From NCBI GenBank assembly GCA_002633005.1, contig NMRA01000784.1, positions 103,828 through 147,142 of the forward strand: a stretch of 43,315 nucleotides of DNA, read 5' to 3'. This document shows positions 1 to 11,600 of the stretch, piece after piece. Numbering within the stretch: position 1 is the stretch's first letter; each line of letters opens with the position of its first letter. A model generated the notes under the pieces. It ran no database searches. It was not told where the DNA came from and saw nothing but the letters and a program-made list of their open reading frames with translations. This stretch comes from Phoronis australis (lineage: Eukaryota; Phoronida; Phoronidae). A program made the translations under genes and the position numbers.

Positions 1-2495
1 GCACGCATGCACAGTTGATATTGCTGTAAAGAAGCCTTTGTTTGTTTCAAATGGTTTATGTTTTAGGTCATGTTTTTAAGATGTATTCCAAGCAGTTGTC
101 AATTTCAAAATCACTTAATGCTGATGTTTTTGAAAGAATATATACATAGTTTTAACGCACAATTGAATAATTTTTATACTTTTATTGAATTTACTCTTTT
201 TATGTTCACTTTCTACATTTTAATTGGCCGTACTCAAATATAATTTTGCTAACTGGTGATAACTTCAACGGACATAGAGCAAAATCCACTTTTTTGTTGG
301 GTATTGATGTAGTACCCACACCCCCCTGAAGGTGGCAGTGTATTGTATATTTTACATCAGTTGTTTAAGATATCGTAATCATGTGTGCCACTGTACTGGT
401 TGAAAAGGTACCAGTAACTGTGATATTTTTTAATTATAGTTGTCATTCTTTTGATGCACGCGCAGAGATTACTTAATATCTAGTTTTCCACAGGTAGTTG
501 ATGTATTATTTAATGTCTAGTAGGCACACCTGTATCCTACCTATGCACTTGTATGTATTCAGGTTATGTATTGTAAATGTTGTAACATGTGAACAGATCT
601 TTGCATTTAGTCAGCCATTGATAAGGGTCAATTTTTTGAAATGGACACCTTGTCCATTTCAAGCTACTTAAGCAAACTTCCAAGTTGAAAACAGTAGGTC
701 AGGTGGACTGACATTTTATGTGCTCATTTGAGTTCCATTTGAACGAGCTAACTGTTCAGATTGACATAGCTAGTGAAAAAGGAGTTTTGGTCACGGGAGT
801 GACAAATACTACTACTCCAGGCGACCTCTATTGGAATATTCAGCACAAAAACACACACCTTAGCATTTGAATTACTATTAGTTTTTACTGCCAGTAACTG
901 CAATTAAACATGTGGCTGTAATAAATTCTCTTGTGTCTTACCCTGGGCTTCGAAACTATCTCCCAAGATTCTTTCCAAATAGCCCGAGCTACGTTCATTC
1001 CCAGGCGAGTATTTTGTACCTATGAGCCTATATCTAAACGAAACTCCAGTTTGGAACGTGTAACACTACTCTGCGATTTAATATGGCTTTGTTTACTGAA
1101 AAACATTGTTTTAATTGAATTCTTTTTATTGAAGCCATTCCATGTGCACCTGTGAAATTCCGATTTCGACTTGATTTTTAGATGTTGTTGTACATACCCT
1201 AAGCTGCTTTGCACATTCCTGTTTTCTAATTTTACGAGAGAAGATTTGTTTCAGGAGGTGTGATGGCAATCTACGGTCTATTACTGTGTGGAATGACATT
1301 ACATGGTCTGTAATGGTTGATCGGTTGTGTGGTTAACGTGACGTATACCTCTTTATTTGGCAGCAACTTCTTTAATTTTGAGATATTTTGTTATGACATT
1401 TATTGTTGTACAATACTACTTTTCAGTCAATCAAAAAAAACTTAGGAATCGTATATATTGAACTGTTTGACCAGAAATTCATATTTTATCCAAGTATTAA
1501 CGAATGTTGAATTATTGGTATGCCTATATCGGTGTGTAATAAAATGTATTCGATGCGACTTGGGTGTGTGGCGTTTACATGACAGCGTTTTCCCCTTCAG
1601 TGACTTTGTCAGGCGATTGGGGGTTCTGAGCGTGTGATAACATCTAGCTTCTTTGTTAACTGTCAAGCACAGTCTTTTGTCTCTTATGACAAAGGCAGGC
1701 CAGTTATTTACCAGGGTCATTACAGACCACGTGCGAACACCGTCAAACCCAGAGCGAATTGGTACATTCAGAAAGAATAGATTATCATAACTTCGGTTGC
1801 AGTTGAGCAATTTTGGCAATTCAATTAAACACTAAATATGATCACCATTAGATGAGGTTTTCATAAATACTATTGGTTTATGTTCGAGTATGTTATAACT
1901 TTTATTTTTAACAGCACAGTCCAGTCAGGCTAGATACGATCTGATCGGAGATTAGAGCAATTATTCAACAAAAGAGAGTTGACCCTCCAACCATGAATGC
2001 CAGAATGGAGTTAATCACTCGTGTAAGATATTGGCTACAGGGGTAAACTTCCCAACTTATTGTTGGGCTATAGAATCGAACAAGTTGGGAGCAACGGGAA
2101 AACGCCGTAATGAATTGTTTGATTTATAATAATATGTGTTTTTCCGTCCAGTGATACCATTTTAATTTCAGAAACCAAGATCTTTTTAAAGTATGTATTG
2201 AAATCACCTAGCAGCCTGTATTTACGCCTCGGTCTAATCACTTGGTATACCTAAAATAATGCCGGCTGTATGTTTGCCGTCTAGTGAAATGTTGACTCCG
2301 GGTCGTGTATGAGTCGTGGCTGACAAGTTCTCTGGTGACTGGTTCTAGTCGTTTACTACGGTGGGTACGTACGCCAACACTTGCGTGTATCTGTCGCTAG
2401 CCGACTAGAGCGACGTCTTTCGTGAGAATGTGTTCTAGTTCATTCATTGTAAAGAAGTGCCTGTTTGTGTAGCACCTAGAAGTGAAACTCTCATG
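1..2495. other. Region beyond the 3' end of the astacin gene, no gene recognised
   Basis: AT-rich sequence with scattered stops in all frames. The longest open stretch (1442-1819, minus, 125 codons) has no recognisable domain and no convincing splice context. It could be decayed repeat. Nothing else stands out. Confidence 0.5.
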
Positions 2496-2554
2496 TTTAT
2501 TGAAGGGTCTCGCGAATGTTTAAAGCCTAGATGAGTGATTCTTATCAGTTTATT
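2496..2554 (-). terminator. Poly(A) signals of the astacin gene
   Basis: Two canonical AATAAA hexamers on the minus strand, at 2549-2554 (51 bases past the TAA) and 2496-2501. The first is probably used. The 3' UTR would then be very short. Confidence 0.6.
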
Positions 2555-2604
2555 TAAAAAACTTGTGTAACACATTGTCGATAGGTGTCGTTGGAATGTG
2601 CCAC

Positions 2605-2694
2605 TTAGTTACAACTGTTGCCCGGTACCAACTCCACGTTGTCCAACGCGGCATTAGACGTCCATGTAGAGCTGATCTCGACTTCAAACACTAC
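2605..2694 (-). CDS. Exon 24: MAM3 segment D and stop codon
   Basis: Too short for routine ORF calling, but it is clear. The acceptor is CTTTACAG in phase 0. It then reads VVFEVEISSTWTSNAALDNV, ELVPGNSCN and TAA. The W-x-x-x-A-A-L-D-N-V ... C pattern is the same D segment as in MAM1 and MAM2 and supplies the fourth MAM Cys, one residue before the stop. Confidence 0.88.
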   Translation of the reverse strand, partial: VVFEVEISSTWTSNAALDNVELVPGNSCN

Positions 2695-5600
2695 CTGTAA
2701 AGACAAGGATGAGCTTGGTGGTATTTTGCTAATCAGTTACTTTTTCCGTTTCAGGCAGCCAGCTTTACACATTTTTGAAATTGGGAATGATTTCACTGTC
2801 TCAAATTAACACAGTATTTTGTCAATGTAGATTTGTTAAAGCTAATCGAGTGCTGAAATGGTGAACTATTCCTGTAGTTGTACGCAATGTTTCAAAAAAT
2901 TTGCTGTTGATTTTGGTCTGGTTTCGGTGAGAGAAGTCATACAGAAAACAGCTGAACCTGGTCGGGGAATATGATGACATTTTCCATTCAGCATTCCGTT
3001 AAATTGGCGTATAAGCTTGGTCAAATGGTCATTTTTCCTTTGATCTAACTGATACTAAAATAGAATTTTCAAATTGTTGGCTTGGACCCCCCTTTTTGAA
3101 AAATTGATCTGACCCCTATAAAAAATCTTAGATCTGCCCCCTGTTTTGCTCTGACAATGTAAGTTAACTTCATGGATTTTTTTACAGAGAATGCAACTTC
3201 CAAAATGCCCATTATTTTTGCGTCAATAAAAGGCACACTTAAGTTTTTGAAAAGTTAAATCCAACCATAGCACAGCGTTATACCCGATCGGATGCAATAG
3301 GACAGAATTGGGATTTTTTATTTTAAACCTCGCGATATTTTCTCAATTTTGTTATTTCGCGACCACACTTTGGTGTTACGTTGTGTTCCGAGCTGGTTCT
3401 CTGCGTGCCGTTAGGTGATGGGTACCGAACACACAGGTATCACTTAATTTTCCGCTAGGGAATTTTTGTTTCCACCGGCGTTTCGGATTGGCTGGTCAAA
3501 TTCTCAACAGGTAGCGCTTTACGCAAACAAACTGGCAGGCATGAATAATGGAGCAAGTGTAAAATTTACATTTAATGTGGTCTGTTGAGCAGACAAATCG
3601 GTGCTTTATATGTTCAGGAAATTTGAATGCCAGAAATTGTGGTTGCGCCTTGTTGGAGTGCATCTTTCTACTGTCGATGTCTTTTGTTTTCGATACTGTC
3701 CTGTATTCATACGGAAAGAATAACACCTCACCGGTTAAATCGGCCACTGAGATATGTGTTTATTGTGCATGTACGTGCTTCAAGCACGCGGCTATTAAAC
3801 ATTACTGCAGAAACAAGATAGTTGCTACGCCACTTGCATGACAAGGCTAAAATCGTTCATAGTCTGCCATTTTTTCATGTTGTTGTAAAGTTAACCACTC
3901 TGCCGAGGTTACACCAACCAATGCAAAAGCGTGTGCTACTGCTTGATACCTGCGTGCTGGCTAGGCACGTAGGGAACCAGCGAGCGTTGTGTACATGATG
4001 AATAGTGTGTAACCGCTTTTCTCATTAGTCAAAAAATTTCACGTGTACCAGACGAACTATGGAGACCATGAAGTAGGTATATTCATTTTTCTCAGAAAGA
4101 TAGCAAAACAAAATCCCACCCCATATAGTGGGCGGTACACATTTAGGTGTGGGAAAATACAGTAAATCAGTCTGCCCCCTGGCGGAATACAATACCAACC
4201 TTGTAATTCGAATATCTGTCTATGACCACGCTATCCGTCAGCCAGTTTGGCCCCATCATACCCTGCATATACCACACAGGCTGGCTATAGCGCCCGTCAA
4301 CATTCAACACCTTTACGCGAAAATCCGCCATGCCAAAATTGTCCAGGAAGTAAGCCCATTTGACGCATACTGGACTGTCTAAAAACACATTAAAAAAATC
4401 ACATGTGTGCATTCACTGAATGGAAAGGAAGAATTCTATAACAATAAAATTGGGATAGTACCCATACTCAGCGTGTTTGCTTGTACATGTATATCTTCAA
4501 ATAAACGAATGATTTCAGATCTAAATGCCCAGCAGTAATGCTCAACATTTGCAGTTACATCACATTCTTCAGAAGTGGCAAAGTTTCTCCCGTTTTACTT
4601 ACTAAGCCAAGCGTTCGTCATCAGCTTCGCCACGCCTGGTGCACGTGAAGAACCTTGCGCTATAATAAAGTATGAACTGCCGCCAAAGCCAGACGTTGGA
4701 CCACCGCCTTGGTTTGCTGAATTCGCCTGAAAGAGAGTGTATTGGAAATGAACTTTTGTGGACGTACATGTATGCACACAGGAGTGAGTGATACTCATTA
4801 GTGATTTTTACATTAGGGAGAGGAACGCAAATGTCAAATTCCGCTAAATCCTCGCGAGATGTTCACCAACACAGTTTTACTTGCAATTACCGGAATTACC
4901 AACGGATTAACAGACTAAAACTAATTACAACGTCATCCAATGTTTACTGAGTCGACATAAACTGAATTGTGGTGTCCAGAGTCCAGCAAGAGTCTAACCT
5001 TTTTTCTTGAAATTGCGAGATAGTTATCTTTTATTCTGTGCTCTTCGAGTACAATACGGTTTACACAGATGGCTGCCGATATCAAAATCGTATTTGATAA
5101 CCCCAGAATTCGACATATCAAAGCTTCGCCTAATACAATGCAAAACAATAACATTTCTGTGACTTCTGCTTTTTTAAACACATAAGGCACGTGAAGTTGT
5201 TATCACAACACCCTTTTTGTGACGGTGTTTCTGTTTACAACTGCGTAACAGTTTTACATTATCCCCCCAACTCAAAGTCCTGGATCCGCCCAAGGATTAA
5301 CCTTACAGTCAGGAACGAGATTTTCCGCAAACGTGTCACCCAACTTCTTTTTCCGTCCTAAGCCACAATTAAAGTGTCCGTCGTTTGCAGGGTTGCCAAG
5401 GTTGCACAGTGCCCATGAGTGCTAAACAAAAATACTGACACGATTCTCTGGGAATCGGGACAAAGCTCACTTAGGCGGGGACTTTTTATTTGACTACAAA
5501 CTGAATTTAAAGCTGCACTGATGCTACACTGTTCAACTAACGGTGAATTAGACCCTGAACAGGCATAAAATCGCTTTCAAAAATCCCCTACCTTGGCGGG

Positions 5601-8600
5601 ATACAGCTCAAGTCACGGACAACATGCATCAGCATGGTATTCTCAAATTTTAGGTTGACCACGCCACGATTGAACTCTGAAGCGTTTTCTTGAGCCCCAG
5701 GTCATGATGAAATCGATGTTCTTGTTGATAACGGGAATAGCATTTAATCACGGTATGGGATCATGAAATTTTATCAGAGTATAAGACCTAATGCAATTTT
5801 CGTTTCTTGTCAGATAAACGGCACGAAATGCTGTTGGTCCCCATTGCACGTCCCTCGCTATCACACTTACGTGTTTCACGGTCCAATTGAAGTCATTTGA
5901 AGGGTCGTTAACAAATATACACGCAGATCCAGTTTCGAAATCACAAGAAATTGGCCCAGAAATTGTCTGTCGAGGGGTCGTGGTACTGCGCACCGTGGTG
6001 GTCGACGTAGAGGTGGTCGTGGTTGTTGTTGTCAGTTTTGGACATGGACCTTTAGTGAATACGATTGTGTCCAAGGCTATGTCTTCTTGCCACGTGTGCA
6101 GTCGCTCAGCCGTAAACGACAGCTACAGATTTATAATTAACACAGTGAATGAACGAGATGACAGACTGTTATGTTGAGCCTGCCTGAATACCTCTAGGTC
6201 GGTTGGGATACGTACATGTATAGGCCAACAGGGTGCTCTGGCCTATACCTTGAATTCCTAGTATATTTTCATCGCCAACATTTTTGTCTGTTTAGCGCTT
6301 CACCCACCTGTGGCTACATCACGTGAACTGATGAGAATAAGTCTAAAAAGATCCCTGCCCCAACCGGCACTCTAACCCAGGAACTTCTGCCAACCGTGCA
6401 GACGTTCCCGGGCTCTAGTGAAGATTGGTGCAGGGATTTTTCAGCCTTAATTATTAGGTCACGTGATGGGGCAACAGTTGGCGTGCTGGCCACACTTTGA
6501 AGTATTCACGATATATACATTTTCATACCGCTTTAAAAATTGCAAATTCAAAAAAATAGATCTTTACATATTTATCATTCAATGTGGAAGGTTAAATACG
6601 GGTATTTTGTTATAATTTGTGACACAACGGAGAATTCGTTAAAAGACTGCTGCGTAAGATAACATAAGATTGGAGTAACTTATGCATTAAAAAGTAACAC
6701 CAGTGAGCTCCTTGAAATTTAGGGTTGGTGGTAAAATGTGGCTACCTTGAAATTTGAAGGTTCGTCGATGTCCACCCGTTGGCTGTGCCACATATCGCCG
6801 TGACTTCCTGTTTGCTCAAACAGAATTCGTTTGTTGCTTCGCAATACCAGACGTCCCATTTTTAGGTAACCGTACATATGCCATTTAAACGAGAGGCAAT
6901 ACTTTCCACCTAAAAACATGTTGTCCTTAACAATGAAGCAACCATACCAGAAATATTAAATTCAAAGTAGAGGTCACAAAAATCATTTAATATATGGCCT
7001 ACAAGTATCGCTAAATTCGTTTTCATGTCTTGGTCCTCAATGTCAAACATATTTTTAATTTTACTTCACGATCTTTTGCGGCCTTACCATTTCTATTCTC
7101 TACAATGTTATGCTGTAGTGTATATGCAGTAGTATATGCACTGTAGTGTATGTGCTGTAGTGTATATCATCATCAATGCCTGTCACCCCTACAGAGTATA
7201 GGCCACGAATCAGAGATTTCCATTTTGTTCTGTCCTGGGCAATTCCTTCTGGCTGTCTCCATGAGTACCTTAAGCTCTCCATATCATCGGTGATGCATCT
7301 TCTCCAGGTCATTCGTGGTCTGCCTCTATTTCGTTTACCCTGTGGGTTCCACTTTAATGCGTGTCTAGATGTGCTATTTGTTGGTCTTCTTAGTGTATGT
7401 CTAATCCATCGCCATTTCCTTCGACCGATCTCCTCTTCTAATGGTGTCTGTCCTGTTCTTTCCCACAATTCTTCATTTCTTAACTTTTCTGGCCACTGTA
7501 TCCTCAAAATTTTCTCAGACATGAATTGACAAAAACTTGCAGTCTCTTGAAGTTTGTTTTTGTGTTTGTCTAGGTCTCTGATCCATATAACAGTACTGAT
7601 TCCACGTTTAAATTGAACAATCTCAATTTTGTTTTCAGCGATAGTTCCCTAGCTTTCCATACTTTCATTAGTTGGTAAAATGCAGTTCTGTCTTTGGAAA
7701 TCTAGCTCGTATGTCACCTTCGCCCCCCGCCACCCCTTTTTATCTATCTCGCTGCCAAGGTATGTGAAATGTTCAACTTCCTCCAGGATTGATCCATTTA
7801 TTTAAATTGATGTTTCTGTCTCTGGGGTTAAGTTAAGAATTTTTGTTTTTCCACTGTTGATGATAAGGCCAATCTTCCTTGCCGTTTTGTTCAGTTCATC
7901 TGTTTTCCTTCGCATTTGGCCTGCTGTGTGAGAGAGTAGTGCAATGTTATCTGCGTAGTCCAGGTCATACAGCTGTGTCCTTAGGGTCCACTGTATTCCG
8001 TTTCTTCTTGCTGTTGTCACCTCTCTCATTGTCCAATCTATTACTAGGTTGAAAAGAAAAGGTGACAGAAGACAGCCTTGCTTCACTCCTGTTCGAATTT
8101 CAAATGATTCTGTCATTTCACCGTCATGAAGAACACTGCAGTTACTTCCTTCATGCATGTTTTGACCTGTGTCACTATCTTTTCTGGGATGCCATAATGG
8201 CGCATGAGCTTCCATAACGTGCTTCTGTCGATGTTGTCAAATGCCTTTTCAAAGTTCACAAAATTGATCAATAGGGGAGAGTTCTAATCCATGGATGATT
8301 CTTAACGTTGCTATCTGATCGGAGCAAGATCTGCCTTTCCCGAAACCCGCTTGTTGGTCCCTAAGTTTTCATCAACCTTGAACTTGTAGTGTATATGCTG
8401 TAGTGTATATGCCATCGTGTATGTGCTGTAGTGTACGTGCTGTAGTGCATATGTTGTAGTGTATATGTTGTAGTGTATTGTTGCCTTTTTAGCGTGTCCT
8501 AATCAATTCCAAATCTGTCGATGAAACAGCAAAAGTAATTTTAAATGCTAATTTATCGATTTCTTTAGTTACAAAAAATTATTGATTTTAACTCACTTTA

Positions 8601-11600
8601 GAAGAACATTCACAGTCAGTTTGTAGATGAGACTGTCAATATGTCAGTATTTAGTACACAGTCACTTAAATAACCAGCGTAACCTGCTACATTTTTTCCT
8701 GCATAATACGTCATCATTTGAGTTTCGATCAGTTAGCATCGAAAATAGCAACAGTTTAGTACTGCACAGTTCAATAAATGCAATTAACCTATAGCAACAG
8801 TTCAGTACTGCACAGTTCAATAAATACAAGTAACCTATTGCAACAGTTCAGTACTTCACAGTTCAATAAATACAAGTAACCTATGAGAAATGAAATGAGT
8901 ATAGACCGTTATGTACGATTTTATCCTACTTTTCTGTCTCTTCTCAATTTCTTCTTATAACTACGGCATTTTTGCCGTGACAACCGACCTGCTATGGGAC
9001 CGACAGAAATTGTTGCGTAATCCCCATTTTGGCGAGGAGTAGACATTTCGGCGTAGATGTACGCTGTTCCACCGTCACCTTGCGACGGTCCAGTGTCAAC
9101 TGATAAAGTGGGTCCCTGGATAAAGGTAATGAAAATGTTTTCCAGAAATCACGTAACCCAGCATTTGTGAGCTCCCATCAACACCGGTATGGGCGAGTGG
9201 AGCCTTCATCAAACAGACGCGGGCAAAATTGGTGTTAAAATACTGTATAATGAAGGCAAACTGTCAAGTGACTTTCGCCTGTTTTAGTTGTTAATAACGC
9301 CCATTTCACACTGGGTTTCAGGCTATAGGGTGTCAAAACTTGCACAAAAAGTCACTGTCACTTTTTTATTTTTTGCCATAGAATGGTTTATGATGAAGGT
9401 CGCATAAATTACTAAGTAATAAGTGGGTTTTAAGTGACTATAAACGTTCATAAACGTTTATAGTCACTTAAAACCCATTTATTTACATTTAAATCGTGAT
9501 TAAAATTTCAAGATGGCGAAATTTTATTTATTCAAAATTAGAAATATTCTTTATCATTAACGACGAATTTCAACTTACACTATGAGGTGTCCAATCGAAC
9601 ATGTCGGTCGTTTCTTGGATCCAGCCACATATACTTCCGGTATCAAATGCACACGAAACAGTTCTGTCTACAAGAGTATTAACTCCAAAAATGGACATAC
9701 AAATCAAGATCACCATGAAGAATAAATCTTTCTAGGAAACTGTCATGTTACGACCAAGATAATGGACACAGGCAAGAGTTCTCCTTTTCAATTAACCCCT
9801 GCACAAGCAACATGACAATTAGACGCCATATTCATACCAAATTACATGCAATGTTGCTTTGGGACGTTATTTATTTTCACTAGCAATGTAGCCAATATCA
9901 TCTGGGATTCAACCCCGTGTATTCCTAAGTACGTGCATACTAGAGACTTTTTGTCGTATACACTGCACCAAGTATGGGTCTTCTCGTGAGACTTACAATC
10001 TATTACATTAGCTGGCGTAGTAGAACCAGTGCTAGGCGTAGTTGTAGTAACAGACCCAGTAGGGCTAGTTCTCGTGGTCGTGGAACTGGTAGTAGTGGGC
10101 GGGGCTTGCGTAGTTGAGCCCTGACATCGACCGCGTGAGAAAGTGATCTCATCCAGAGCCACGTCTGACATGTAGGAAGTTCCGCGAATGGCCATAAACT
10201 GCAGCTGAAAACGTGCAAGACAAAAATTGACCTATATATCAAATAAAACTGCTTTTCTGCGTCTTTTCGTCAACCTGTCCTGAACAGATCGTTTGAGTTA
10301 CGCCGTATGAGCACATGCCCTGAAATATTTGCGACTTAATTCAAAACTGATTTGGGCAGACTGAGATGGTTCCGCAACTGATCGTCATGCTTGGTGTGCA
10401 TGGAATTTTCAAGTCTTCTGGCATTTGTTAAGAAAATTTTGCGGCCATGTACAATGTAGTATATGAGCTCAAAATGTTTTTAAAGGATGTTTTACAGCAA
10501 GTACTAAAGAATTAAGATCTCATATTTGATCGATTTTGAAAAAGTGTTCGACTCGATTTCTTCAAATGTTCTCAACGCATTTAAAAAATGTCGGTTGAAT
10601 GTAGCTGCTGCTAAGGTGTACCAGCTGTTCCGTATCTACGTCTTCATTTATTATTTTACGTGTTGAGAATAAATGACGATGATGCCAATACAAAAGGTTC
10701 AAGTATTTTCAATAAACATATAAATCAATTGAAAACTTGCTGACAGCAGGTGATGTGCAATCAAGATTTGTTTCCTCAATATTTCCTCGGTAGCCCTTGT
10801 TGAACAGGGTCTTAAGCTGGTTACCTTGAAAATCGATGCAGACGACACGTCGGCAGCCGCGAAGTGCCACGTGTTCCCTTTGTCGCCAGACTGCATGAAG
10901 ATAACTGTAGTTATTCCATTTTTCTGGAGCAACATGAGCTCGAGACTTCCCATGTCGGATCCGTACATGTGATAATAGAACCTCTGGCAAAACGTACCAC
11001 CTGTTATGGAATTTACAAGATTAGATATTTGTTTTATCTGCGATTAGACTATGGAAAGAGATTTGGCATTGATTTGTATTCAAGGGCAATTGTTAGCCTA
11101 TCCTTTAATTGCGCTGAATGTGCGAAGCTGGCGTGCTCAAATAATTTAAAGTGTAAGACCCGAAGTCAGCAAGTCTCTGATTACCCGCTAGCCAAGGTGT
11201 TTCCATGACGGTACTGTCGCCCTGGCTGCCACCGGAAGCCTCTGCGTACACGTAGCTGGAGTTATCTGGTCCACCGTCAGGACCGGTGTATGAGGAAGGC
11301 GTCTGTCCCTGAAATTCGAAGCGTCAGTACCATCAAGAATGCTTCGATGCTCTTTGGCAAGAAAGTTCCTATACTCAAGAGTTGAAAACTCAGCAAGAAG
11401 TATCGACCTTTCGCGTGCCGTAAGGTATACATGTAACTTTTGGTGTGACCTTAATCTTTCTGTCAGTCCCTGCAAGTGCTTTGCACTGCCTTTGTATTAC
11501 AAGTATTTTACGTTCTGTCAGTCGATGGTAAATAAGTCAATCCTAGGAGTGCTGTAGCAGCAATTTAACTGTTTCCTAGGTGACCAGCCAAACCTATCTA

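Noticed and set aside
1442-1819. 125-codon minus-strand stretch as an extra exon or gene
   Set aside because: It lies beyond the stop and poly(A) signals of the astacin gene, with no recognisable motif. Probably repeat-derived or chance.
2618-2809. Plus-strand open stretch of 63 codons
   Set aside because: It is antisense to the terminal exon 2605-2694, which has an acceptor, MAM motifs and a stop. The plus-strand reading has no support.
4167-4199. Stop codon at 4167 as the end of the astacin gene
   Set aside because: It lies past a good donor (AAG|GTTGGT) in the position conserved in MAM1 and MAM2. Ending there would omit MAM segment D and its Cys, which are found at 2605-2694.
7176-7529. 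Plus-strand open stretch of 117 codons
   Set aside because: Complement of the retrotransposon C-terminal region. The minus strand carries the recognisable motifs.
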